From: Chloroflexota bacterium
GTDB taxonomy: Bacteria; Chloroflexota; Dehalococcoidia; SM23-28-2; RBG-16-64-32
Reading direction: 5' to 3'
DNA: 14,892 nucleotides
Assembly (NCBI GenBank): GCA_005880075.1
Contig: VBJT01000140.1
Coordinates: 10,825-25,716 of the forward strand
How positions within the stretch are numbered: the stretch's first letter is position 1; each line of letters opens with the position of its first letter. The notes under the pieces are model-generated. The model was not told where the DNA came from, searched no databases, and worked only from the letters and a program-made list of their open reading frames with translations. Below are positions 6,227 through 12,679 of this stretch, one piece after another. The position numbers were made by a program, and so were the translations under genes.

Positions 6227-6969
6227 CGTCCGGCCGAAAGGCGCTCGATCAACCAGCGGGGCAGGCCCGCGTCCGTCATCAGCTTCTGCGTCACATCGAT
6301 CGCGTACTCGACCCTGTGTAACGTGATCGACATCGCCTCCGCATCGTAAACGGCGTAAGACGCGCGCGCATCGCCGTCCCGCGGCTGGCCGACGCTGCCG
6401 GGGTTGAGGATCATCCGCACATTCTGGTCGAGATCGACTTTCTCGCCGTCCGCCAGGCGGAAGAGCTGGCACCCCTCGAAAGAGGTTCGGTCTTCGACCA
6501 CGAGCATCGGGACGTGCGTGTGGCCCACGAGCCCGAAGGGCGTCTGCTGGAGCGCGAAGTGGCCGAGGGCGGCTTCGCTGGAGTAGAGGTACTCCCAGAT
6601 CGGCCAGCGCAGGGTGCCGTGCACAAGCGTAAATCTGCTCTGTTGTTCCACCTCGGTCAGCGCGTCGAGAAATGACTTCTCTTCAGGCGACAGGCGTTCT
6701 TTAGTCCACTGTGCGGCCGTCGCGGCATCTGGATTGAAGTCCTCGATCCCGATCGCCCCGGTCGCGGCCCGCTCGTGATTGCCCGCAACCATCGCCGCCT
6801 CGAACCCCTTCAGCCGCGCGATACACTCGCCCGGCTGCGGCCCGTAGCCCACGCAGTCGCCGAGCGACCAGATAGCATCGATCGGCCCACCGCTCTCGGA
6901 GGCGCGGAGGACGGCCTCGAGCGCAACAAGGTTGGCGTGGACGTCGGAGACGATGACAGTGCGTGCCAT
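6223..6969 (-). CDS. YfcE/MJ0936-type metallophosphoesterase
   Basis: Calcineurin-like metal-dependent phosphoesterase of 248 residues. All family metal motifs are visible: SDVHANL near the start, SLGDCVGYGPQP, GNHE, LVHGT, VGHTHVP and NPGSVGQPRDGD. The NPGSVGQPRDG box places it with the small YfcE-like phosphodiesterases or phosphatases; the natural substrate is unknown. I start at ATG 6969 (MARTVIVSDVHAN), directly ahead of the first motif; longer in-frame extensions would run through the divergent thiL gene. TATACT ends exactly 6 nt before this ATG, so the mRNA is probably leaderless. The gene is divergent from thiL with a 39-bp spacer, and its last codon overlaps the neighbouring convergent gene's stop. 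Confidence 0.9.
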   Translation of the reverse strand: MARTVIVSDVHANLVALEAVLRASESGGPIDAIWSLGDCVGYGPQPGECIARLKGFEAAMVAGNHERAATGAIGIEDFNPDAATAAQWTKERLSPEEKSFLDALTEVEQQSRFTLVHGTLRWPIWEYLYSSEAALGHFALQQTPFGLVGHTHVPMLVVEDRTSFEGCQLFRLADGEKVDLDQNVRMILNPGSVGQPRDGDARASYAVYDAEAMSITLHRVEYAIDVTQKLMTDAGLPRWLIERLSAGR

Positions 6970-6975
6970 GGGCGA

Positions 6976-6981
6976 AGTATA
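6976..6981 (-). promoter_or_regulatory. -10 box TATACT, leaderless promoter of the metallophosphoesterase gene
   Basis: On the minus strand TATACT is followed by six bases (TCGCCC) and ATG at 6969. The position of a -35 at 17-bp spacing would fall on the opposite promoter's -10 (6999-7004), and it does not resemble TTGACA. Confidence 0.5.
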
Positions 6982-6996
6982 GCGAATGCGCGCTCG

Positions 6997-7002
6997 TATA
7001 AT
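6997..7002 (+). promoter_or_regulatory. -10 box TATAAT, leaderless promoter of thiL
   Basis: Consensus TATAAT is followed by six bases (GGCGCC) and GTG at 7009. No -35 or TGn extension is visible. It lies 15 bases from the divergent TATACT, so two RNA polymerases could not occupy both sites at once. Confidence 0.55.
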
Positions 7003-7008
7003 GGCGCC

Positions 7009-7998
7009 GTGCAGATATCCGAGCTCGGCGAATTCGGCCTCATCGATCGGCTGGCGCGGGCGGCCGGGGCGGAGGCGCCGGGCGACCTTACCGTGGGCAT
7101 CGGCGACGACGCGGCCGCCTGGCGGGTCGGCGACCAGGTGCTCCTCGCCACTACGGATACCCTCGTCGAAGGGGTGCACTTCCTGCCGGAGTTCGCGCCT
7201 TGGGCCGACGTCGGCTGGAAGGCGCTCGCCGTCAACGTCAGCGACATCGCCGCGATGGGCGGTGAGCCGCTCTTCGCGCTCGCAACGCTGGCGCTACCAC
7301 CCGACACCGATGTTGCCGCAGCGGATGACATCTACGCGGGACTCGCCGAGTGCGCCGCACAGTTCGGCGTCGCCATCGTGGGCGGCGATATCGTTCGGGC
7401 GCCTCAGGTGTCGGTGAACATCGCCCTGATCGGCCGGGCGCAGGTGCAGCAAGGCATGCCGCTCCTGATGCGGCGTGACGGTGCGAAAGCCGGCGACATC
7501 ATCGCGGTGAGCGGCACCCTCGGCGATGCGGCTGCCGGGCTCTGGCGGCTGCGCAAGGGTGCTGCCCATAACGAGCCGCTAGTGCAGGCGCACCTACGGC
7601 CCGTGCCGCCGCTCGAGACGGCGCAGGAAGCCGCGCGTACCGGCATCGAGTGCGCCATTGACGTCTCGGACAGTCTCATTCAGGACCTCGGCCACATCTG
7701 CCGGCAGTCCGCTCGAGGGGCCGTAGTCGCGGCCGAAAAGCTGCCGCTGAGCGACGACCTGCGCTCAGCCTACCCCGAGGACGCCCTCGCCCTTGCCTGC
7801 ACGGGCGGCGAGGATTACCAGCTGCTGATGACAGGCGACGAAGGAGCCATCGAACAGCTGCGCGAAAACGTGGCCGTATCGGTAACGGTTATCGGCCGCA
7901 TGGTCGAAGCCGAGCAACACCTTCCGAAGCTGCTTGACGCATCCGGGATTGAAGTTGCCTTGCCGAACGCCGGCTGGGACCATCTGCGCCGGGCATGA
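7009..7998 (+). CDS. thiL: thiamine-monophosphate kinase
   Basis: Phosphorylates thiamine monophosphate to thiamine diphosphate with ATP, the last step of ThDP synthesis. 329 residues, normal for ThiL. Seen in order: ELGEFGLIDRLA, GIGDDAA (30-36), DTLVEGVHF (50-58), VNVSDIAAMGG with Asp79, IVGGD, VSGTLGDAAAG, IDVSDSLIQDL and GGEDYQLL; these are the Mg-ATP and substrate loops of the AIR-synthase-like fold. Start GTG 7009 directly precedes the conserved beginning and sits 6 nt after TATAAT; the frame is open further upstream, but that would cross the divergent promoter. There is no room for a TPP riboswitch. The stop overlaps tsaE's ATG (ATGA). Confidence 0.96.
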   Translation: MQISELGEFGLIDRLARAAGAEAPGDLTVGIGDDAAAWRVGDQVLLATTDTLVEGVHFLPEFAPWADVGWKALAVNVSDIAAMGGEPLFALATLALPPDTDVAAADDIYAGLAECAAQFGVAIVGGDIVRAPQVSVNIALIGRAQVQQGMPLLMRRDGAKAGDIIAVSGTLGDAAAGLWRLRKGAAHNEPLVQAHLRPVPPLETAQEAARTGIECAIDVSDSLIQDLGHICRQSARGAVVAAEKLPLSDDLRSAYPEDALALACTGGEDYQLLMTGDEGAIEQLRENVAVSVTVIGRMVEAEQHLPKLLDASGIEVALPNAGWDHLRRA

Positions 7999-8459
7999 GC
8001 TCGTCCACGACGCTTTCGTCGAGCCATCCGGACGAGACCCGCGCTTTCGCTGAACGCCTCGGCGCTCTTTTGCGGCCAGGCGACGTAATCCTGCTTTCCG
8101 GCGAGCTGGGCGCCGGTAAAACCGTGTTCGTGCAGGGGCTTGCCCGCGGTCTCGGTTTCGATGGCTCTGTATCCTCCAAGTCATTCGTGCTTATGGGAGA
8201 GTATTCGGGCCGCCTGAAGCTGTACCATGCGGACCTCTATCGACTCGATGAGCCCGAGCAAGTGGCAGAGCTGGCACTCGACGAAGTCAGCGCAGACGGC
8301 GTTCTCGTCGTCGAGTGGCCTGAGCGCGCCGGAAGCGGCGTGCTGCCGGAGAATCACCTGCGGGTGGAGTTCAAGGTGATAGGAGAGGAGTCGCGGCTCT
8401 TGCGAGTGTCGGCCATCGGCCAGCGGCCATGCGACATCGCAAGAGCACTCCCGCCGTAA
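7995..8459 (+). CDS. tsaE: tRNA t6A37 threonylcarbamoyladenosine synthesis ATPase
   Basis: ATPase that drives turnover of the TsaB-TsaD-TsaE complex making N6-threonylcarbamoyladenosine at position 37 of ANN-decoding tRNAs. 154 residues. Seen: P-loop GELGAGKT (36-43), HADLYRL (78-84) and VVEWPER with Glu107-Trp108. The loop that usually reads S-P-T-F reads SSKSF (60-64), a modest variant. ATG 7995 overlaps the thiL stop by four bases and the TAA overlaps the tsaB ATG (TAATG), so thiL-tsaE-tsaB is translationally coupled. The C-terminal 20 residues after the EWPER box are poorly conserved. The partner tsaD is not in the window. Confidence 0.92.
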   Translation: MSSSTTLSSSHPDETRAFAERLGALLRPGDVILLSGELGAGKTVFVQGLARGLGFDGSVSSKSFVLMGEYSGRLKLYHADLYRLDEPEQVAELALDEVSADGVLVVEWPERAGSGVLPENHLRVEFKVIGEESRLLRVSAIGQRPCDIARALPP

Positions 8460-9127
8460 TGGAGCTGTCGATCGACACAGCGTCTGACCTCGCTTCCGTT
8501 GCCCTGTCTGGGAAAGGACGTCTCATCCACGACATCGTCTGGCGATCGCAACGCAACCATACGGTGGAAGTCCTAGCCGCAATCGAGAAGCTGCTCTCCC
8601 GTGGAGGAGTGGACAAGCGTGAGTTGATGGCCGTATTCGTTAGCTTGGGGCCCGGCATGTACACCGGGCTTCGCGTGGGCGTAAGCATCGCGCAGGGGCT
8701 CGCGCGCGGTCTGCAAGTACCGACTATTGGAGTCGGACGGCTCGAACTCGATGCCTATCCCCACCGGCATTTCGACGGACCCGTCGTCGCTGTGCACCGC
8801 GCGGGGCGCGGCGAGCTTGCTTGGGCATCGTACCGGGACCGTCCCTGGCGAGAATTGAGTCCACCACGGCTCGCATCACCCGACGAATTCCGAGGGGCCG
8901 TCCCAGACGGCTCGCTCGTGGTGGGCGAGATTGACGAAAGACTGCTCACTTTACTCGAAAGCCGGAGTATGACCGTCAGAGGCCCGGCCGCTGAGGGGCG
9001 CGCGCGTAGCCTGGCCGAGTTGGGGTTCGCACGCTGGCAGGCGGGAGAGACGGCGGAACCCGCTCTGCTGCGTCCGGTCTACCTCCGGCCGCCCGCGATC
9101 GGGCCTCCTCAGCAGCCGGGAAACTAG
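8459..9127 (+). CDS. tsaB: tRNA t6A37 synthesis dimerisation protein TsaB
   Basis: ASKHA-fold partner of TsaD in t6A37 synthesis; it has no kinase activity of its own and scaffolds TsaD and TsaE. 222 residues, in the usual range of 210-240. Seen: LSIDTASD (3-10), QRNHTVEVL around His34 (family RNHSE-like), and SLGPGMYTGLRVG (62-74), the hallmark of the family. I choose ATG 8459, which overlaps tsaE's TAA and sits two residues before the conserved strand; the ATG at 8429 would overlap tsaE by 31 bases. Ends in a short Pro-rich tail. Last gene of the tightly packed thiL-tsaE-tsaB unit; ndk follows after an 84-bp spacer with its own promoter. Confidence 0.93.
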   Translation: MELSIDTASDLASVALSGKGRLIHDIVWRSQRNHTVEVLAAIEKLLSRGGVDKRELMAVFVSLGPGMYTGLRVGVSIAQGLARGLQVPTIGVGRLELDAYPHRHFDGPVVAVHRAGRGELAWASYRDRPWRELSPPRLASPDEFRGAVPDGSLVVGEIDERLLTLLESRSMTVRGPAAEGRARSLAELGFARWQAGETAEPALLRPVYLRPPAIGPPQQPGN

Positions 9128-9162
9128 GAACTGAGCTCAAAGATAGACAGAATGGGATTGCA

Positions 9163-9176
9163 ACCAATCGATTGGT
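9163..9176. promoter_or_regulatory. perfect 14-bp palindrome ACCAATCGATTGGT upstream of ndk
   Basis: ACCAATCGATTGGT equals its own reverse complement. Its right arm overlaps TTGGTG (9172-9177), the best -35-like hexamer for the ndk -10 at 9197. A perfect dyad at that position is where a dimeric repressor would bind. No regulator gene is nearby to assign. Confidence 0.4.
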
Positions 9177-9196
9177 GACCGTATTTTTCGGCGCGC

Positions 9197-9202
9197 TACA
9201 AT
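9197..9202 (+). promoter_or_regulatory. -10 box TACAAT of ndk
   Basis: TACAAT ends 9 nt before the ndk ATG at 9212, so the leader would be zero to three bases. TTGGTG lies 19 bp upstream as a possible -35. No Shine-Dalgarno sequence lies between, beyond the weak GGGCGAG. Confidence 0.45.
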
Positions 9203-9211
9203 GGGCGAGAT

Positions 9212-9676
9212 ATGCCGACGGAGCGAACGCTCGTCCTCGTCAAGCCGGATGCAATGCAGCGCGGGCTCGCGGGCGAGATTATTTCCCGCCTCGAGCGCCG
9301 GGGCCTTCGCATTGCCGCCACACGCCTTTTGCAGATAGACCGCAATCTAGCCGCCCAGCATTACGTCGAACATACCGGAAAGCCCTTCTACGAGACTCTG
9401 GTTGGCTTTATCACGGCCTGCCCAATCATCGCTGCTGTCCTCGAGGGCCCGAACGCGGTCGAACTAGTTCGGGCGACCATGGGCGCCACCGACCCGCGCA
9501 AAGCCGCCCCCGGCACCATTCGCGGAGATTACGGTCTCAATATCACCCAGAACCTAATTCACGGTTCGGATTCCGTCGAGTCAGCCAGTCGTGAGATCGC
9601 ATTGTTCTTCGACAAGCATGACATCCAGAGCTACCCGCGCGACATCGAGCGCTGGTTATTCGATACGCCGGACTGA
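9212..9676 (+). CDS. ndk: nucleoside-diphosphate kinase
   Basis: Transfers the gamma phosphate from ATP to NDPs through a phosphohistidine, balancing NTP pools. 154 residues (usual 135-155). Seen: TLVLVKPDAMQRGLAGEII with Lys11; the Kpn-loop region YVEHTGKPFYETLVGFIT; RATMGATDPRKAAPGTIRGDYG; and the active-site NLIHGSDS with catalytic His117. The C-terminal DIQSYPRDIERWLFD is family-like. ATG 9212 is the start; an ATG at 9201 is out of frame. It is separated by 15 bases from the Lon-family protease gene, which has no promoter of its own that I can see, so the two are likely co-transcribed. Confidence 0.96.
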   Translation: MPTERTLVLVKPDAMQRGLAGEIISRLERRGLRIAATRLLQIDRNLAAQHYVEHTGKPFYETLVGFITACPIIAAVLEGPNAVELVRATMGATDPRKAAPGTIRGDYGLNITQNLIHGSDSVESASREIALFFDKHDIQSYPRDIERWLFDTPD

Positions 9677-9691
9677 GGCTGCCGCTCGCCC

Positions 9692-12220
9692 ATGATCAAT
9701 ACCGATAACCTCGTCGTCCCAGTCGAACAGCTCCGGCGCGAGCAAGACCCGAGTGAATTCCAGTTTGACTGCACAGACGAGCTCCTCCCGCTGCTCGAGT
9801 TCATCGGTCAGGAGCGGGCGCTCCGGTCACTGCAGTTCGGTCTCGGCGTGGACAAGACAGGATACAACATTTTCGTGACAGGTCTCACCGGTACAGGCAA
9901 GACGACGGCGATCCTGGAACATATCCAGCGTACGGTTGAACAGAAGCGCGCCGCCGCCGCCACCGAAGTCCCTTCTGATTGGTGCTACCTGTTCAATTTC
10001 GAGGATCCCGACCGGCCGCGGGCCGTTCGCATGTCGCCGGGCGCCGGAAAGGATCTGCGGAATCAGCTCGAAGTACTGCTTTCATCCGTGCGCAGGAGCC
10101 TGACGAACGCCTTTACCAGCGAGGAATACAACCAGCGACGCCGGGAAATTCTGGAAAAAGGCCAGCAGGAAGCGCAGCCGCTGATCGATCAGGCCGAAAA
10201 GAAGGGTGAGGAGGCCGGCTTCGTGCTTCGCTTCTCCCCTACTGGGGTCAACCTAATACCGATGGCAGACGGCAAGCCCATGAGCGCTGAGGAATTTACC
10301 GCGCTGGACGCCGCTCATCGTCACGAGATCGAGGCGCGCCAGCAGCCTATCTCCGAGATGATCGAGCAAGTGCGTGAGCGCCTCCGCGCCATCGAGTCAG
10401 ATGTCAACGACAACCTTCGCGAGCTCGACCGCCAAACCGCCGAATGGGTGGTTAGCGGCGCCTTTGGCGAGCGACTAGAGCGGTACAAGGAGAATCGTGA
10501 AATAGTTCACTTCCTGACGCAGCTCAAAGAATTCACCCTTGCCTCGGCGGAGATCCTGCGCTCTCAGACCGAGCAGACAGCAGCGGTTACAGCAGCCCCG
10601 GTGAGCACAGTCCCCGGACCGCCCGTTCAGCCCGATCCCTTCGGGCCGTTTCGCTGTCACGTCTTCGTTGATAACTCGAACGCCAAGGCCCCGCCCATCA
10701 TCGTCGAGTCGAACCCCAGCTGGACAAACCTCTTCGGCCGGATCGAACGGCGCGCCTACCTCGGCACGTATATCAGCGACCACACCATGCTCAAGCCGGG
10801 GTCTGTTCACCTGGCGAATGGCGGCTACCTCATCATCAACCTCGTGGACATCATGATGAAGCCGGGCTCGTGGGAAGGTCTCAAACGCGCAATCCGAACG
10901 AAAGAAGTCCGCCTCGAGGACCCGATGGAGCAATATGGGCTCCTGACTCCGCAGACCCTGAGGCCCGAGCCGATTCCGCTCGACGTCAAGCTCGTCATCA
11001 CCGGAGATCCGATGTCTTACTTCATGCTGTCCTCTTACGATGAGGAGTTCTGGGAGATCTTCAAGGTCAAAGCCGATTTCGACACCCAGATTGACCGCAC
11101 CGCCGCGAACGTCCTCGGCTATGCGGGCTTCGTCTGCGCCTGCGCAGAACGTGAAGGACTCCGCCATTTCGAACGCGACGCGGTCGCCGCCATGGTGGCG
11201 CACGGCAGCCGGATGGTCGATGACCAGGAAAAGATTTCGGCTCGCTTTGGTCGGCTACGCGACCTTGTCGTCGAGGCCGACTACTGGGCCGGCGCTGAAG
11301 GCGCGCAGCGAGTGAATGCGGCCCATGTCGAGCGGGCTATAAACGAGCGTGTCTACCGGCTCAATATGGTCGAAGAGCGAATCCGCGAGATGATCCGACG
11401 AGGCATGATCATCGTGGACCTGCATGGCTCGGTTACCGGGCAGGTGAATGGGCTCGCAGTCCATGATTTCGGCGATTTCAGTTTCGGGCGGCCATCGCGC
11501 ATTACGGCTCGAACCTTTCTCGGCCAGCGCGGCGTAACCAGTATCGACCGCGAGTCCCAGCTGAGCGGCAAGATCCACGACAAGGGTGTCCTCATTCTCA
11601 GCGGCTATCTCGGCTGGAAGTACGCCCAGGATAAACCGCTGTCGGTCTCGGCCAGCATCTCGTTCGAACAAGGGTACGACGCTGTCGAAGGGGACAGCGC
11701 ATCTCTGGCTGAACTCTGCGCCATTCTCTCCAGCCTGGCGGACGCGCCACTGCGTCAAGACCTGGCGATCACCGGATCCGTGAACCAGAAGGGCGAAGTC
11801 CAGCCGATCGGCGGGCTCAATCAGAAGATCGAAGGATTCCACGACCTCTGCAAAGCGGTGGGTTTTACCGGGTGCCAAGGCGTAATTATGCCCTCCCGCA
11901 ACCGGCAGAACTTGATGCTCCGCAGAGACGTCCTCGACTCTGTGCGCGTAGGCGATTTCAGCGTCTACGCCGTCGAAACAGTCGATCAAGCAATAGAGTT
12001 GCTAACGGGCGAGGATGCCGGCGAGCGCAGGCCGGACGGGTCCTATCCTGAAGCCAGTATTAACGCCCGCGTAGATAACCGGCTGCGGGAAATGGGTGAG
12101 GCAATGCGACACTTCGGTCGCCGGCCCCGGGAGGAAGCCCCAGCAGCGGAGAAGGAGCCCGCTACAGCTACCGCAACGGAGGCCGACGAATCAATCCCAA
12201 ACGACGAGAACGACGACTAA
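9692..12220 (+). CDS. Lon-family ATP-dependent protease (AAA_32 plus Lon protease domain, YcbZ/LonH-like)
   Basis: Predicted cytosolic ATP-dependent protease of 842 residues. N-terminal ATPase of the AAA_32 type: Walker A GLTGTGKT (64-71), YLFNFEDPDRPRAV typical of this group, then a helical, probably coiled-coil insertion at about 130-290. The ATPase resumes at RCHVFVDNSN (from 321), PIIVESNPSWTNLFGRIE, and the Walker-B-like GGYLIINLVD (377-386). A C-terminal Lon protease domain (about 565-795) has the catalytic dyad Ser669 (EGDSAS) and Lys712 (NQKIEG), 43 residues apart as in E. coli Lon, plus GSVNQKGEVQPIGG. There is no Lon N-terminal substrate domain, so it is not classical Lon. The acidic, Ala/Thr-rich tail (about 810-842) is not conserved. 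It begins 15 bases after ndk, without a clear Shine-Dalgarno sequence. Confidence 0.93.
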   Translation: MINTDNLVVPVEQLRREQDPSEFQFDCTDELLPLLEFIGQERALRSLQFGLGVDKTGYNIFVTGLTGTGKTTAILEHIQRTVEQKRAAAATEVPSDWCYLFNFEDPDRPRAVRMSPGAGKDLRNQLEVLLSSVRRSLTNAFTSEEYNQRRREILEKGQQEAQPLIDQAEKKGEEAGFVLRFSPTGVNLIPMADGKPMSAEEFTALDAAHRHEIEARQQPISEMIEQVRERLRAIESDVNDNLRELDRQTAEWVVSGAFGERLERYKENREIVHFLTQLKEFTLASAEILRSQTEQTAAVTAAPVSTVPGPPVQPDPFGPFRCHVFVDNSNAKAPPIIVESNPSWTNLFGRIERRAYLGTYISDHTMLKPGSVHLANGGYLIINLVDIMMKPGSWEGLKRAIRTKEVRLEDPMEQYGLLTPQTLRPEPIPLDVKLVITGDPMSYFMLSSYDEEFWEIFKVKADFDTQIDRTAANVLGYAGFVCACAEREGLRHFERDAVAAMVAHGSRMVDDQEKISARFGRLRDLVVEADYWAGAEGAQRVNAAHVERAINERVYRLNMVEERIREMIRRGMIIVDLHGSVTGQVNGLAVHDFGDFSFGRPSRITARTFLGQRGVTSIDRESQLSGKIHDKGVLILSGYLGWKYAQDKPLSVSASISFEQGYDAVEGDSASLAELCAILSSLADAPLRQDLAITGSVNQKGEVQPIGGLNQKIEGFHDLCKAVGFTGCQGVIMPSRNRQNLMLRRDVLDSVRVGDFSVYAVETVDQAIELLTGEDAGERRPDGSYPEASINARVDNRLREMGEAMRHFGRRPREEAPAAEKEPATATATEADESIPNDENDD

Positions 12221-12241
12221 TCGCCGCTGATCCACCCAGCT

Positions 12242-12265
12242 GATAACCCGAATAACCGATAACTC
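12242..12265 (+). repeat. three imperfect GATAACCC octamers in tandem
   Basis: GATAACCC, GAATAACC, GATAACTC lie end to end in the 57-bp gap between the convergent Lon-family gene and rsfS. Too few units to be sure it is more than chance. Confidence 0.45.
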
Positions 12266-12279
12266 AGGACTTTTGTCCT
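12266..12279. terminator. AGGAC-TTTT-GTCCT hairpin between convergent genes
   Basis: A 5-bp stem with a TTTT loop (AAAA on the minus strand) overlaps the rsfS stop codon at 12278-12280 and lies 46 bases after the Lon-family gene's stop. Placement suits a shared transcription end, but the stem is short and no T-run follows. Confidence 0.25.
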
Positions 12280-12622
12280 ACTGCATCCGCACGACGGGCG
12301 TCGCGGTGTGCCAAAGTCCTTCGAGGTCGTAGTAGGCGCGCTCGTCGGGCGCGAAGATATGAACGATAACGTCTCCATAATCGAGAAGCACCCAGCCCGA
12401 TTGGGGTTCGCCTTCCTTTCCCAGCGGCTTCACCCCGTCCTTTGAGACCGCCGCCGAGACGGCCTCTATAATCGCCTGAAGCTGACGGACGGTCTGACCG
12501 CTGGCGATCACGAAATAATCGGCGAAGGACGCGACTTTACGGATGTCGAGCAAGAGAATGTCTTCCCCTTGCTTCTCGGAGGCCGCTTCTATTATCTTGC
12601 GCGCCAGTTCGTCTGGTTCCAG
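12278..12622 (-). CDS. rsfS: ribosome silencing factor
   Basis: Binds uL14 on the large ribosomal subunit and blocks subunit joining when nutrients are scarce. Family sequence is clear: ELARKIIEAASEKQGEDILLLDIR, SFADYFVIASGQTVRQLQAI, KPLGKEGEPQSGWVLLDYGDVIVHIF and AYYDLEGLW. The start is uncertain. No ATG, GTG or TTG lies at the expected place; CTG at 12620-12622 (LEPDELARK) gives 114 residues, matching the family, with AGAGG and AAGGGG just upstream. The frame is open much further, but that would run through the divergent mnmA gene. Convergent with the Lon-family gene. Confidence 0.9.
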   Translation of the reverse strand: MEPDELARKIIEAASEKQGEDILLLDIRKVASFADYFVIASGQTVRQLQAIIEAVSAAVSKDGVKPLGKEGEPQSGWVLLDYGDVIVHIFAPDERAYYDLEGLWHTATPVVRMQ

Positions 12623-12663
12623 GCCCCTTCTTACCTCTTTCCGCTTCGTGTTCCGGCGTAGGA

Positions 12664-12669
12664 TAACAT
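12664..12669 (+). promoter_or_regulatory. possible -10 box TAACAT of mnmA
   Basis: TAACAT ends 10 nt before the mnmA ATG; TAGGAT at 12659-12664 is an alternative. It overlaps the divergent rsfS -10 by two bases. No Shine-Dalgarno sequence precedes the ATG, so the leader is short or absent. Confidence 0.3.
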
Positions 12670-12673
12670 TGTA
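12668..12673 (-). promoter_or_regulatory. -10 box TACAAT of rsfS
   Basis: On the minus strand TACAAT would start transcription near 12661, giving a leader of about 40 nt before the proposed CTG. That leader contains most of a short ORF beginning within the -10 itself (ATG at 12669) and ending in TAA at 12631. Confidence 0.4.
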
Positions 12674-12679
12674 GCTGGA

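Noticed and set aside
6775..7008. Longer start for thiL (6775) and, on the other strand, for the metallophosphoesterase (7179)
   Set aside because: Each extension would run through the neighbouring gene and both promoters; conserved N-termini begin at 7009 and 6969.
6970..7008. TPP riboswitch before thiL
   Set aside because: The spacer is only 39 bp and the -10 ends 6 nt before the start, leaving no leader.
10475..11989. Two open frames of over 240 residues on the minus strand inside the Lon-family gene (10475-11203 and 11255-11989)
   Set aside because: Typical antisense frames of GC-rich genes; no ribosome sites or motifs.
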